Shown here: positions 24,926-34,179 of the stretch, piece after piece
Position numbering within the stretch: position 1 is the first letter of the stretch
How the letters are laid out: each line of letters opens with the position of its first letter
Assembly: GCF_001687325.1 (NCBI RefSeq)
Contig: NZ_LZRD01000022.1
Coordinates: 1 to 64,000 of the forward strand
Origin: Streptomyces sp. PTY087I2
GTDB lineage: Bacteria; Actinomycetota; Actinomycetes; Streptomycetales; Streptomycetaceae
Reading direction: 5' to 3'
Length of the DNA: 64,000 bases
Position numbers and translations under genes: made by a program
The notes under the pieces: model-generated
What the model was told of the DNA's origin: nothing
What the model saw: the letters and a program-made list of their open reading frames with translations, nothing else
Database searches by the model: none

Positions 24926-25681
24926 TCAGCAGATCCGGGTGCGGCTCTCCATCGCCGCGCGGGCGGTGTGCTCGTCCTCGTACACCTCGCACATGTGGCG
25001 GCCGTCGGGCGTCGCCGTGTGCTCGACCTCCCACAGGCTCGTCTCGCTGCCGTCCAGCAGCAGGAACGCGTGCTCGTAGAGCGTGAATCCGGCGGCCCGG
25101 CCGTCGACATGGCACTGCCGGCCGAAGATCTGGGTGATGTGGTGCGCGAAGGCGGCCCGGAGCAGCCGCGCCTTCTCCTCGCCCGGCCGGTCGGCGTTCT
25201 CCGCACGGCGCAGCACCCGGCGGGCGTGGTCCGCGGAGTTGTCGGGGGCGTACGTCCGGGGGAGCGGGGCCGGCGGGGCGGACATCAGGACCGTCAGCAT
25301 CTCCAGGTCCCCCGGCGCCTCCGGCATCCCCTCGTCACCGAAGGCCGGGGAGTCGGAGAGGCTCCCGGCCAGCCGGGACGCGGCGATACGGGCGTCGCCC
25401 TCGTCGTCGTACAGCTCGTGCCGGCGTGGGCTGTGCACATCGCGGCCGCCGCTGTGCACCAGCTCCCACAGGGTGAGGGCGGAGCCGTCGGCGAGGAGAT
25501 ACGTGTGACGGTAGGTCTCGCGGTGCAGCACGGAGCTGTGGTGCGACGAGTGCAGCGAACTGCTGTGGGCCAGCGCCGTGCCGAGGCGGTCGACCGTGCT
25601 GTCGGGAAGGTCGAAGGAGTTCAGGGCGCGTCGCAGGAGTCGGTCGAGGTGGTGCTCGGTTGTCTCGTACGGATCGCTCAA
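24926..25681 (-). CDS. DUF6227 family protein
   Basis: A 251-residue soluble protein conserved in Streptomyces, without known function. Two similar halves repeat the pattern HRETYRHTYLLADGSALTLWELVH and LYEHAFLLLDGSETSLWEVEH, each followed by an EVYxDE-type acidic segment. This suggests an internal duplication. The TTG start at 25681 (SDPYETTEHHLDRLL) is chosen because GGAG stands eight bases upstream and homologs, as I recall them, begin with SDPYETTE. Confidence 0.82.
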   Translation of the reverse strand: MSDPYETTEHHLDRLLRRALNSFDLPDSTVDRLGTALAHSSSLHSSHHSSVLHRETYRHTYLLADGSALTLWELVHSGGRDVHSPRRHELYDDEGDARIAASRLAGSLSDSPAFGDEGMPEAPGDLEMLTVLMSAPPAPLPRTYAPDNSADHARRVLRRAENADRPGEEKARLLRAAFAHHITQIFGRQCHVDGRAAGFTLYEHAFLLLDGSETSLWEVEHTATPDGRHMCEVYEDEHTARAAMESRTRIC

Positions 25682-25844
25682 GGTGGTGTCTCCAGGCCGT
25701 CGCCGCGTGTTACTCGATGCGTGCTTAACGTAGTCCCTGGGCCTGACATCGTGACCGGGGTTGGGTGAAAACGTAAGGCGCACGCCGAAAGTTCCCCGCC
25801 CGTTCCCGGTGCATTTCGGGCGCTTGGGAGGAACTCCCTTACGT

Positions 25845-25864
25845 GGACGGCGAGTCGGCCGTCC
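25845..25864. terminator. Hairpin after the P1 peptidase gene
   Basis: A perfect 7-base stem (GGACGGC / GCCGTCC) with a 6-base loop, 44 bases past the stop of the minus-strand P1 peptidase. The rest of the 227-base gap up to the DUF6227 gene holds nothing I recognise. Confidence 0.5.
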
Positions 25865-25908
25865 GCGCGCGCCCCCGGCTCACCCCGCGCGCCCCCTCCA
25901 CCGCAGCC

Positions 25909-26994
25909 TCACCGCGTCCCGCCTCCGTACAGCTCCGAGTACGAGAGGAACGTGCCGCCCGGCCCCTCGGCGCTCCGGGCCGCGCGCACCGCCTTCACGA
26001 TGGCCCGCGCCAGGACGTCGGCGCCCGCCGCCAGGATCTCGTTGACGGCGACCGGGTCCCCGGGCGGCACCGGCACCTGCCCCGTGGCCAGGGTGAACAC
26101 GGTGTCCCCGTCGGTCAGCAGATGGACCGGGCGCACCGCGCGGGCCAGGCCGTCGTGCGCGGTGCCCGCCAGCTTCTGGGCCTGGGCCCGGGTCAGGTCC
26201 GCGTCCGTGGCGACGACCGCGATCGTCGTGTTGAACGGCGGGACCCCGCCCCCGGTCGCCTCCGCCGCCTCCCGCTGCTGCGCGAGCCGCCGCTCCGCCG
26301 CCGCGTGGACCTCGGCCGGAGGGTGCGCCGGCGGCTCCCCGGCCCCGTACTCCCCGAACAGCACCCCGGTCCGGGGATCGACCACCGAGCCCGCCGCGTT
26401 CACCGCGACGACGGCGGCCACCGTGACCCCGGAGGCGAGGCGGACGCTCGCCGTGCCGATGCCGCCCTTGAGCTGCCCGGCCACCGCGCCGGTACCCGCG
26501 CCCACCGACCCCTCGACGACAGGCTCCCCGGGGCCCGTGGCGGCCGCCGCCTCCACCGCGGCCCGGCCGGTCGACGCGTCGGGGCGGGCCCGCCAGTCGC
26601 CGCCCCGGCCGAGGTCGAAGAGGGCGGCCGCCGGAACGACCGGCACCACCTGGGTGGGTCCGGGGCCGACCCGGACGCCCCGGCCCTGCTCCTCCAGCCA
26701 GGCCATCACGCCGGACGCCGCGTCGAGCCCGTAGGCACTGCCACCCGTGAGGACGACCGCGTCGACCCGCTGCACCAGGTTGCGCGGATCCAGCGCGTCC
26801 GTCTCCCGCGTACCCGGCCCGCCGCCCCGTACGTCCACGGCCGCCACGGCCCCGCCCTCGGGCGCCAGCACGACGGTCGTGCCGCTCAACGCACCCGCAC
26901 CGGCGACCTCGGCGTGACCGACGCGGATACCGGCCACATCGGTCAGCGCGTCCAGCAGGGGCGGCAGTTCGGGGGCCTTGTCCTCGCGCGTCAT
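25909..26994 (-). CDS. P1 (S58, DmpA-type) family peptidase
   Basis: A 361-residue Ntn-fold aminopeptidase. The family matures by self-cleavage before a Ser or Thr nucleophile; here the cleavage site is Asn255-Thr256 in PPFNTTIAVVATDADL. The N-terminal part has VAGIRVGHAEV and VVLTGGSAYGLDAASGV, characteristic of DmpA and its relatives. GGAGGAG precedes the ATG. No signal peptide is seen, so it is cytoplasmic. The substrate, perhaps short beta- or D-peptides, cannot be told. Confidence 0.9.
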   Translation of the reverse strand: MTREDKAPELPPLLDALTDVAGIRVGHAEVAGAGALSGTTVVLAPEGGAVAAVDVRGGGPGTRETDALDPRNLVQRVDAVVLTGGSAYGLDAASGVMAWLEEQGRGVRVGPGPTQVVPVVPAAALFDLGRGGDWRARPDASTGRAAVEAAAATGPGEPVVEGSVGAGTGAVAGQLKGGIGTASVRLASGVTVAAVVAVNAAGSVVDPRTGVLFGEYGAGEPPAHPPAEVHAAAERRLAQQREAAEATGGGVPPFNTTIAVVATDADLTRAQAQKLAGTAHDGLARAVRPVHLLTDGDTVFTLATGQVPVPPGDPVAVNEILAAGADVLARAIVKAVRAARSAEGPGGTFLSYSELYGGGTR

Positions 26995-27262
26995 CGTGCG
27001 GCTCCTCCGGTCGGGACCGAGGCCCGCCGAAGAACACGGGCCGCTACGCCTCGAACGTACCGGCGACCCGGAAACGGTGCCCGAGACCCCGTACGCCCGC
27101 TGCGCCAGGCCCGGCCCGGCGGTCCCGCTCGGCGGCCCGGCGCGAGCAGGGCGCCCGGACCCGGACCGGGCAAGGCGACCCTTGCGACTGTCCGGGCGAC
27201 CCGCTCACCCTCCCACCCCCTAAAACGGGTTCAATCCGCCCAAACAGTCCTACGGTGGCCGG

Positions 27263-28372
27263 GTGACCGAGCCCTCAGAAGCCACCGCAGCAGCCGAGCC
27301 CACCGCCCCCGGCGAACCCTCGGCCACGCCTCCCGCGCCGACCGGCCCCCGGTCCGTCACCGGCCGGGCCACGCTCGCCGGAGTGGTCGTCTCCGCCCTC
27401 CTGATCCTCGCGATCGTGCTCGGCAGCCGCATGCTCCGCAACTTCGACTCGGCCCTCCTTCCCTACGCCGTGGCCACGGTCTTCCTCGCCTTCGGCGTCG
27501 CCTACCGCTACACCGTCTGGATCTCCGCCCCCGGCGCCCGACGCCTCTTCAAACAGGGCTGGCGCAGCCTCTTCTCGATGGAGAACTTCCGCCGGGCCCC
27601 CACCGCCCTGCCCAGGATGATCGCCACCTACCTCGGCTTCCAGAAGTTCCTCGGCGCCCGCTCCCACGCCCGCTGGGCCGCTCACCAGCTCATCTTCTGG
27701 GGCTGCATCCTCGCCGCCCTGATCACCTTCCCGCTCACCTGGGGCTGGTTCACCTTCACCTCCGGCACCGGATCGGGGCCCGGCTACGAGATGCGGATCT
27801 GGGGCTTCAAGATCCTCGGCTTCGACTCCCTGAACCTGCTCGGCTGGCTGATGTTCCACGGCCTGGACATCGCCGCCGTCCTCGTCATCCCCGGCGCCTC
27901 GTACTTCCTGTGGCGCCGGATGAAGGACCGCGGCGCCGTCACCGGCCAGCGCTTCGCCTACGACCTGGTGCCTCTGATCGCGCTCATCGTCATCTCCGTG
28001 ACCGGCCTGCTGCTCACCTTCTCCTCGGTCTTCCTGCACGGCGGCGGCTACCAGTTCCTGGCGATCCTCCACATGGTGTCCGTCGTCTTCACGCTCATCT
28101 ACATCCCGTTCGGCAAGTTCTTCCACATCGTCCAGCGCCCGGCCGCGGTCGGCATGCAGCTGTTCAAGTACACCGCCCGCAAGGACGACGAGGTGTTCGC
28201 CTGTCGCCGCTGCGAGGAACCCATCGACACCGGGCCCTACGTCGAGAACCTCCGCGGCACCATGCGCGACCTCAGCCTCGACTTCGACGCCTGGGCCGAA
28301 TACTGCCCGCGCTGCAAGCGGGTGCTGCGCGGCAGCGCCTACCTCTCCCATGTGAAGAAAGGTTTCAAGTGA
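27263..28372 (+). CDS. NarI-like b-type membrane subunit with zinc-ribbon-like tail
   Basis: The 369-residue protein has about six transmembrane spans and histidines placed within or near them (HQLIFWG, FHGLD, LHMVS, FFHIVQRP), as in heme-b quinone-reactive subunits such as NarI. The cytoplasmic C-terminus carries two CxxC pairs (C313/C316 and C348/C351) that could bind Zn or Fe like a rubredoxin or zinc ribbon. It is first of five coupled genes; its TGA overlaps the GTG of the molybdopterin subunit. Probable role: membrane anchor exchanging electrons with quinone. Such genes are easily misannotated as MFS transporters. Confidence 0.75.
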   Translation: MTEPSEATAAAEPTAPGEPSATPPAPTGPRSVTGRATLAGVVVSALLILAIVLGSRMLRNFDSALLPYAVATVFLAFGVAYRYTVWISAPGARRLFKQGWRSLFSMENFRRAPTALPRMIATYLGFQKFLGARSHARWAAHQLIFWGCILAALITFPLTWGWFTFTSGTGSGPGYEMRIWGFKILGFDSLNLLGWLMFHGLDIAAVLVIPGASYFLWRRMKDRGAVTGQRFAYDLVPLIALIVISVTGLLLTFSSVFLHGGGYQFLAILHMVSVVFTLIYIPFGKFFHIVQRPAAVGMQLFKYTARKDDEVFACRRCEEPIDTGPYVENLRGTMRDLSLDFDAWAEYCPRCKRVLRGSAYLSHVKKGFK

Positions 28373-30696
28373 CCGCGGATCCGCGAGCTGCCGCCGACCG
28401 CCGCACCTTCATCCCCCTGGACCCCTCCCTCGCCCCGCCCGGCACCCGCGCCTTCCGGGACGCGGGCGGCATCCCGGCCGACCGGTGGCACGCCGACCAG
28501 AACGGCGAGACGCTCGTCCCCACCCACTGCTGCTTCTGCGGCGTCCAGTGCGGGATGTATCTGCGCGTGGACCACGGCGGCAAGGTCTTCGGCGTCGAAC
28601 CCCGCAACCACGACATCAACCGGATGCGGCTCTGCCCCAAGGGCATCAACGCCTATCAGCAGGTCAACCACCCCGACCGGCTGACCGCCCCGCTGATGCG
28701 CCGCTCCCGCGACGAGGAGTTCCGTGAAGTCTCCTGGGAGGAGGCGCTCGACTTCACCGTCTCCGAGGTCAAACGCATCCAGCAGACGTACGGCAACGAC
28801 GCCTTCGGGCTCCTCGGCGGGGCCAGCCTGTTCTCCGAGAAGACCTATCTGGTGGGCAAGTTCGCCCGGGTCGCGCTCAAGTCCCGGCACGTCGACTACA
28901 ACGGCCGCCTCTGCATGGTCAGCGCCGCGGGCGCCAACAAGCTGGCCTTCGGCATCGACCGGGCCGGCAACCCCTTCTCCGACATCCTGCTCACCGACTG
29001 CCTGCTCATCGCGGGCTCCAACGTCGGCGAGTGCTTCCCCGTGATGACCCAGTACGTCTGGGGAGCCCGGGACCGCGGCGCGACCCTCATCGTGGTCGAC
29101 CCGCGCGAGACCGCCATCGCCCGGACCGCCGACATCCACGTCGCCCTCAAACCCGGCACCGACTCCGCCTTCTTCACCTCCGTACTGAACGTCGTCATCG
29201 AGGAAGGGCTCACCGACGAGAGCTTCCTCGCCGCCCACGCCACCGGGTGGGAGGAGCTCAAGGCCAAGGCCGCCGAATACCCGCCCTCCCGCGCCGCCGC
29301 GATCTGCGGAATCCCCGCCGAGCAGATCGTCCAGGTCGCCCGGGCCTTCGCCCGCGCCCCCAAGGCCATGGCCTGGCACGCCCGGGGCATCGAACACCAC
29401 TCGCAGGGCGTCGAGAACTGCCTCTCCGTGATCAACCTCTGCACCGCCACCGGCCACATCGGCAAACCCGGCGCCGGCTACGGCACCATCACCGGCCAGG
29501 GCAACGGGCAGGGCGGCCGCGAGCACGGCCAGAAGTCCGACCTCCTCCCGGGCGGACGCTCCATCATGAACGAGGAGCACCGCCGCCAGATCTGCGAGAT
29601 CTGGGGCATCGAGGAGTCCGAACTCCCGCCCGCCGGCACCTCCATGATGGAAATGGTCTGGCAGATGCAGCGCCGCGAGATCCGCGGCCTGATCGGCATC
29701 TGCAACAACCCCTTCGTCTCCCTGCCCAACTACCGGGTGGTCAAGGAGGGGTACGACACCACCGAGTTCCACGCCCAATTCGACTTCTTCCTCTCCGAGA
29801 CAGCCGCCAACGCCCATGTCGTCTTCCCCGTCACCACCTGGGCCGAGGACGAAGGAGTGATGGCCAACGCGGAAGCCCGCGTGGTCAAGCACAACAAGGC
29901 CCAGGACCCGCCGCCAGGCGTCCGGACCGACACCTGGGTGATCTGCGAACTCGCCCGCCGCCTCGGCGCGGGCGACAAATTCGACTTCCCCGACTCCCGG
30001 TCGGTCTTCGACGAGCTGCGCATCGCCTCCGCCGGAACCGTCAACGACTACTACGGCATCACCTACGAACGGCTGGAGGAGACCGGCGGCATCTCCTGGC
30101 CCTGCCCCACCACCGACCACCCCGGCACCCCCCGGCTCTTCGAGGACGGAAAGACCTACCACCCCGACGGCAGGATCCACCTCCAGGTCGTCGAATGGCA
30201 CCCGCCGATGGACCCGTACGACGACGAGCACCCCATGTCCCTCACCACCGGCCGCACCGTCGCCCACTTCCTCTCCGGCAACCAGACCCGCAGGCTCGGC
30301 GCCCTCGTCGAACAGACCCCGCGCCCCTGGGCCGAGATCCACCCCTCCCACGGCTTCCGCAACGGTGAACCCGTCCGCATCGTCACCCGGCGCGGCAGCG
30401 AGGTCTTCCCCGCCCTGGTCACCGAGGCGATCCGCCCCGACACCGTGTTCGTCCCGTACCACTGGCCCGTCCCCACCGCGGCCAACGCCCTCACCATCGA
30501 CGCCCTCGACCCCCGCTCCAAGATCCCCGAGTACAAGGTGTGCGCCTGCCGCATCGAGCACGCCGAGCGGATCGACGAGGTCCCCGCCCCGCCGGTCGCC
30601 CCCGGCCATGTCGCCTACCCGGAGACCCAGGTCTCCCGTACCGACCCGCTGCCCCCCACGGCCCCGCAGGGCCGTGGCACCTCGGAGAGGAGCTGA
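28369..30696 (+). CDS. Molybdopterin oxidoreductase, Cys-ligated (Nap/Nas-like)
   Basis: The 775-residue catalytic subunit binds bis-MGD and one [4Fe-4S] cluster. The cluster motif is C54-x2-C57-x3-C61-x27-C89. The residue aligned with the Mo ligand is C182 in YNGRLCMVSAAG, which groups it with periplasmic and assimilatory nitrate reductases rather than selenocysteine formate dehydrogenases. There is no Tat signal, so it acts in the cytoplasm. GTG 28369 overlaps the stop of the upstream gene and follows AGAAAGG. With a membrane subunit, multi-cluster ferredoxin and Rieske protein it forms an unusual complex; nitrate is the best guess at substrate, but formate and others are open. Confidence 0.9.
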   Translation: MTADPRAAADRRTFIPLDPSLAPPGTRAFRDAGGIPADRWHADQNGETLVPTHCCFCGVQCGMYLRVDHGGKVFGVEPRNHDINRMRLCPKGINAYQQVNHPDRLTAPLMRRSRDEEFREVSWEEALDFTVSEVKRIQQTYGNDAFGLLGGASLFSEKTYLVGKFARVALKSRHVDYNGRLCMVSAAGANKLAFGIDRAGNPFSDILLTDCLLIAGSNVGECFPVMTQYVWGARDRGATLIVVDPRETAIARTADIHVALKPGTDSAFFTSVLNVVIEEGLTDESFLAAHATGWEELKAKAAEYPPSRAAAICGIPAEQIVQVARAFARAPKAMAWHARGIEHHSQGVENCLSVINLCTATGHIGKPGAGYGTITGQGNGQGGREHGQKSDLLPGGRSIMNEEHRRQICEIWGIEESELPPAGTSMMEMVWQMQRREIRGLIGICNNPFVSLPNYRVVKEGYDTTEFHAQFDFFLSETAANAHVVFPVTTWAEDEGVMANAEARVVKHNKAQDPPPGVRTDTWVICELARRLGAGDKFDFPDSRSVFDELRIASAGTVNDYYGITYERLEETGGISWPCPTTDHPGTPRLFEDGKTYHPDGRIHLQVVEWHPPMDPYDDEHPMSLTTGRTVAHFLSGNQTRRLGALVEQTPRPWAEIHPSHGFRNGEPVRIVTRRGSEVFPALVTEAIRPDTVFVPYHWPVPTAANALTIDALDPRSKIPEYKVCACRIEHAERIDEVPAPPVAPGHVAYPETQVSRTDPLPPTAPQGRGTSERS

Positions 30697-30701
30697 GGCC
30701 C

Positions 30702-31304
30702 ATGATGGGCAGAACGATCTTCATCGACCCGGGGCGCTGCATCGGCTGCCAGGCCTGTGTCTCCGCCTGCCGCGAATGCGACTCGCACCGCGGCAAATCG
30801 ATGATCCACCTCGACTACACCGACGAGGGCCAGTCCGTCGCCTCCCTTCCGACCGTCTGCATGCACTGCGAGGACCCGGTCGCCCCGTGCGCCGAGGTCT
30901 GTCCCGCCGACGCGATCCTGGTGACCGCGGACGGTGTGGTGCAGCAGGCCGACACCACCCGCTGCATCGGCTGCTCCAACTGCGTCAACGCCTGCCCCTT
31001 CGGCGTACCGAAGATTGACCTCCGGGCGAAGCTCCAGATGAAGTGCAACCTCTGCTACGACCGCACCGCCTACGGTCTCGCCCCCATGTGCGCCACCGTC
31101 TGCCCGACCGGAGCGCTCTTCTACGGAACCGTCGAGGAGCTCCAGGCGGAGCGCCCCGGCGTCCAGGTCGCCGACACCTTCGTCTTCGGCGAGACCGAGG
31201 TCCGCACCGGCGTGGCCATGGTCGTCCCCGCCGAACGGGTCCAGTGGCCGGTACCCGGCGGTCTTCCCGTCGTCGAGATCAACGGGAAGGACGTCCGCCG
31301 ATGA
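30702..31304 (+). CDS. Four-cluster [4Fe-4S] ferredoxin subunit (DmsB/HybA-like)
   Basis: The 200-residue electron-transfer subunit has four cysteine groups: CIGCQACVSACRECD, CMHC...CAEVCP, CIGCSNCVNACP and CNLC...CATVCP, the pattern of DmsB, NrfC and FdnH proteins. It passes electrons between the molybdenum subunit and the membrane subunit. ATG 30702 lies five bases after the stop of the catalytic subunit, with GAGG-type sites in the end of that gene. Its stop overlaps the ATG of the Rieske gene. No Tat or Sec signal, in keeping with a cytoplasmic complex. Confidence 0.92.
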   Translation: MMGRTIFIDPGRCIGCQACVSACRECDSHRGKSMIHLDYTDEGQSVASLPTVCMHCEDPVAPCAEVCPADAILVTADGVVQQADTTRCIGCSNCVNACPFGVPKIDLRAKLQMKCNLCYDRTAYGLAPMCATVCPTGALFYGTVEELQAERPGVQVADTFVFGETEVRTGVAMVVPAERVQWPVPGGLPVVEINGKDVRR

Positions 31305-32215
31305 GCGTCACCGACCGGCAGCCGGCCGGCGAGCACCCCGCCGGGGGAGACCCGCGCGAGGCGCTCCAGGACCGGATCGCCGCCGACTCCCTCACCACCC
31401 GGCGGGACTACCTCCGGATCGTCACCACCGTCTCCGGCGGGCTCGCCGTCGGCGGTATCGGAGTGGCCGCGGGCATCCTCCACCGCCACGGCGACGGCGA
31501 TGAGGGCAAGGCCCCCGAGCCGAAGCGCATCGCCGGCGGACTCCTGCCCGGCGAATCGATCGCTTTCCGCTACCCGGGCGAGGAGGACCGGGCCGTCGCC
31601 GTCCGCCTCGACGACGGCACCCTCGTCGGCTACTCCGCCGTCTGCACCCACCTCGCCTGCGCCGTGCTCTGGCGCAAGGACCGGGGCACCGAGGGCGAGC
31701 TGTACTGCCCGTGCCACGAGGGAGTCTTCGACGCCCGGTCCGGCGAGGTCACCGCGGGCCCGCCGCCGCGCGGGCTGCCCAAGGTCGTGGTCGTCGAGCA
31801 GGACGACGGAAGCGTCTGGGCCGTGGGCACCACCCGGTCCGGCGAGAGCGTCGAGGAAGGCCTCTGCCGCCAGCTCGGCGGCGAGCGCCCCGACCTCGCC
31901 GCCCGTATCGGCTGCCCCGACATCGGCGGCGGAGCCGAGTCCCCGCCCCGGGCCGCCGCCGCCCGGCCACACGCCGGGAACCGAAGCATCGGTGAACGGC
32001 CCGACCCTCGGACCGGCGGCTCCCCCCGGGCCGGCAGCACACCCCGGACCGGCGGTACGCCTCGGACCGGCACACCCGGGACCGGTGGCGCAAGGGACGC
32101 CAGCAGCCGCGCCCCCGCTCCCGCCCCCGCCACCGGTCCCGGTTCCGCTGCCCGTCCCGGGCGGGGAACCGGTGCCACCCCCGCCACCGCCGAGAACCCG
32201 GGCAGGCGGGCATGA
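31301..32215 (+). CDS. Rieske [2Fe-2S] protein with long disordered tail
   Basis: The 304-residue protein has TTRRDYLRIVTT (twin Arg 34-35) before a hydrophobic span (44-60), a Tat-type anchor as in cytochrome bc Rieske proteins. Cluster ligands are C115/H117 and C136/H139; C120 and C138 can form the usual disulfide. After about residue 215 there is a Gly-Pro-Thr-rich tail with short repeats such as PRTGG. ATG overlaps the ferredoxin stop (ATGA), so the gene is translationally coupled. If Tat-exported, the Rieske domain would face outside while the molybdenum subunit faces inside, which implies electron transfer across the membrane (inference). Confidence 0.9.
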   Translation: MSVTDRQPAGEHPAGGDPREALQDRIAADSLTTRRDYLRIVTTVSGGLAVGGIGVAAGILHRHGDGDEGKAPEPKRIAGGLLPGESIAFRYPGEEDRAVAVRLDDGTLVGYSAVCTHLACAVLWRKDRGTEGELYCPCHEGVFDARSGEVTAGPPPRGLPKVVVVEQDDGSVWAVGTTRSGESVEEGLCRQLGGERPDLAARIGCPDIGGGAESPPRAAAARPHAGNRSIGERPDPRTGGSPRAGSTPRTGGTPRTGTPGTGGARDASSRAPAPAPATGPGSAARPGRGTGATPATAENPGRRA

Positions 32216-32607
32216 ACGACACCCCGCACCCCGAGCAGCCGCTGCCGCCCCCGGGCACCCACTATCCGGCCTACCACCCGGGCAGCGCCGACCCCGAGCT
32301 GAACCGGCCCGTCCACGAGCGGTACCCGCAGATCCGCCCCACCAGCGGATACGGGGATCCTCGCGTCCGGCACACCGGCCCCGGGCCCGGAGCGGGCACC
32401 GACCAGAACCCCGAGCGCTCCTCGAAGCTGACCGCCCGCCTCGCCCTGGCCATGACCGTCGTCGTCGGCCAGCTCTGGGGGCTGACGGTCCTGATCGACG
32501 AGTGGATGGAGGGCAACACCGGCACGGCCTGGTGGGGGGCCGGATTCCTCTGCCTGTCGTTCCTCGTCGTGCTCGGCCTGTGGCTCGTCGACCCCAAGGA
32601 CCGCTGA
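32212..32607 (+). CDS. Small membrane protein of the redox operon
   Basis: A 131-residue protein with a hydrophilic, Pro- and His-containing N-terminal half and two transmembrane helices (about 76-95 and 106-124). ATG overlaps the Rieske stop (ATGA), so it is the last member of the coupled operon. I recognise no family. It may stabilise or anchor the complex. Confidence 0.8.
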   Translation: MNDTPHPEQPLPPPGTHYPAYHPGSADPELNRPVHERYPQIRPTSGYGDPRVRHTGPGPGAGTDQNPERSSKLTARLALAMTVVVGQLWGLTVLIDEWMEGNTGTAWWGAGFLCLSFLVVLGLWLVDPKDR

Positions 32608-32669
32608 CGCCCGCCGCCCGGGCCCTCGGCGGCTCACCCCCCCGTGGTGAGCCGCCGTACCCTGGAGAC

Positions 32670-32900
32670 ATGAGCGCCGCCCCCGCCCCCAGCCCGCGTG
32701 ATGCGAAGCAGCAGCAGCCACAGGAGCAGCCGCACCGGGAACCGGAACCGAAGCCCAAGCCGGTTCTCATCTTCGACGATCCGCTGGACCGGCAGTCCGC
32801 GGACGATACGGACCAGGGGTGGGGCGAGCGGCCTCCGGCCGGCAACAGCGCCGCCGACCTCGCGCGTTTCCTGGACGAGAAGCCGCCCCACCACATCTGA
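32670..32900 (+). CDS. Small conserved acidic protein (hypothetical)
   Basis: A 76-residue protein: a Gln/Pro/Lys-rich start, the core KPVLIFDDPLDRQSADD, then DQGWGERP and a C-terminal LARFLDEKPPHH. I recall this short FDD...GWGERP pattern from other Streptomyces but no function is known. The ATG follows CTGGAG. It is convergent with mscL, 16 bases apart. Confidence 0.75.
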   Translation: MSAAPAPSPRDAKQQQPQEQPHREPEPKPKPVLIFDDPLDRQSADDTDQGWGERPPAGNSAADLARFLDEKPPHHI

Positions 32901-32916
32901 GCGATCGCCCGGAGGG

Positions 32917-33438
32917 CTACCGGTCCTCGCGCGGGCCGGCAGCAGCCCCGCCGGCTCCGCCCGACTCCGGCCCGGGCGCACCACCGGTGCGCTGGGAGAC
33001 CAGTTCGTCGCGGATCTCCTTCAGCACCTCCAGCTCGCTCACCTCGATGGTCTCCTGCACCCCTTCCTTGGCGGCCTGCATCGCCGCCCGCCTGGCCAGA
33101 TACTTCGCCATCGGCAACACCATCAGGAAGTACACGACGGCAGCGGTGATCAGGAAGCTGAGAGTGGCGCTGAGCACCGAGCCCCACAGGATCTCGATCC
33201 CGTCCATCTCCCCGGTCTTCGGGTCCGTGGTGCACGGGCCCTGGAGGCAGGAGCTGTAGTTGTCCAGGTCCTGCGTGCCGAACGCGCCGACCAGGGGGTT
33301 GATGATGCCCTTGACGACCGCGTTCACGATGTTGGTGAAAGCGGCACCGATGACGACAGCCACCGCGAGGTCGATCACATTGCCGCGCATCAGGAAGGCC
33401 TTGAAGCCCTCCAGCAGACTGACCTTCTTCTCGCTCAC
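32917..33438 (-). CDS. mscL: Large-conductance mechanosensitive channel MscL
   Basis: A 173-residue channel that opens under membrane tension to release solutes during osmotic downshock. The N-terminal amphipathic helix and first span (GFKAFLMRGNVIDLAVAVVIG) and second span (TAAVVYFLMVLPMAKYLAR) are typical; the periplasmic loop is at about 50-80 and the C-terminal helix bundle after about 115, ending in a Gly/Ala-rich tail. GTG 33438 is chosen on GGAAGG seven bases upstream. Confidence 0.95.
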   Translation of the reverse strand: MSEKKVSLLEGFKAFLMRGNVIDLAVAVVIGAAFTNIVNAVVKGIINPLVGAFGTQDLDNYSSCLQGPCTTDPKTGEMDGIEILWGSVLSATLSFLITAAVVYFLMVLPMAKYLARRAAMQAAKEGVQETIEVSELEVLKEIRDELVSQRTGGAPGPESGGAGGAAAGPREDR

Positions 33439-33551
33439 GGGTGAGCCTTCCTTCGCATGGACGGTGAGGGGAGCACAGTGCCCCACCACCCAAGGCGGGA
33501 GAAGGCGGGACTGTCCAGCCCGCTGAACCCCACGGGTGCGGTGACAGAACG

Positions 33552-34070
33552 TCAGTGCGCATCGGACACCGCCACGGCCAGCCGGCCCGAAGCGCCCGCG
33601 CCGAGCAGCGCCGTGGCCGTCGGCCGCGCCACGGACAGCACCACCAGCGCCCCGGCCCCCGCGGATGTGGGCGGCACCTTCGCCACCCGCGCCCCTCGGG
33701 CCACCACGCGCGCGTCGCCGCCCGCATCGCCCACCGCGATCACATCCACCCGGTCTCCCGGCCGCAGCAGCCGTACCGTCTCCGGATCCGCGATCCGGAC
33801 CGGCGCCGAGACCAGCCGCACCGGCGGTCGGCCCGCCCCCGGCGGATCGTCCGGCGGGCCGGCCCCTCCGTCGGCGCTGCTCAGGCCCGTGGTGGCCAGC
33901 GCCGCGCCCGCCAGCGCGAGCCCCGCGGCCGCCGCACGCCGTTGGCGGCGCAGCATCCGCCGCAGCCGGTCCGTGCCACCGCCCCGCACCCGCAGGGGCC
34001 CGAACGGCCCCACCCCGCACGGCGCGGGCACAGGGGCAGGACATGAGAGGGGAGAGGGAGAAGTGGACAT
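33552..34070 (-). CDS. SAF-domain protein (CpaB/RcpC-like)
   Basis: The 172-residue protein has a basic cytoplasmic start (LRRMLRRQRRAAAAG), one hydrophobic segment (about 47-65) and an extracytoplasmic SAF/RcpC-like fold with LLRPGDRVDVIAVG. CpaB-type proteins act in Flp/Tad pilus assembly, but no other Tad genes are in view, so the role is unknown. ATG 34070 follows AGGTGG. It is 113 bases upstream of mscL on the same strand. Confidence 0.8.
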   Translation of the reverse strand: MSTSPSPLSCPAPVPAPCGVGPFGPLRVRGGGTDRLRRMLRRQRRAAAAGLALAGAALATTGLSSADGGAGPPDDPPGAGRPPVRLVSAPVRIADPETVRLLRPGDRVDVIAVGDAGGDARVVARGARVAKVPPTSAGAGALVVLSVARPTATALLGAGASGRLAVAVSDAH

Positions 34071-34140
34071 GGCACCACCTGGGATCGGAGCGGACGAGCG
34101 CCGAGGAAAGCGCACGAGCGCGGAGGGGAACGCACGGGAA

Positions 34141-34179
34141 AGGGGAGTCCGGACCGGTTCGACCCGGCCGGACTCCCCT
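34141..34179. terminator. Terminator after MTA phosphorylase gene
   Basis: A perfect 12-base stem (34141-34152 with 34168-34179) between the end of the minus-strand MTA phosphorylase gene and the SAF-domain gene. Confidence 0.75.

Noticed and set aside
25843..28368. Long N-terminal extension of the molybdopterin oxidoreductase
   Set aside because: The frame is open upstream but crosses the P1 peptidase (antisense) and the membrane subunit. The GTG at 28369 has a ribosome binding site and gives a normal N-terminus.
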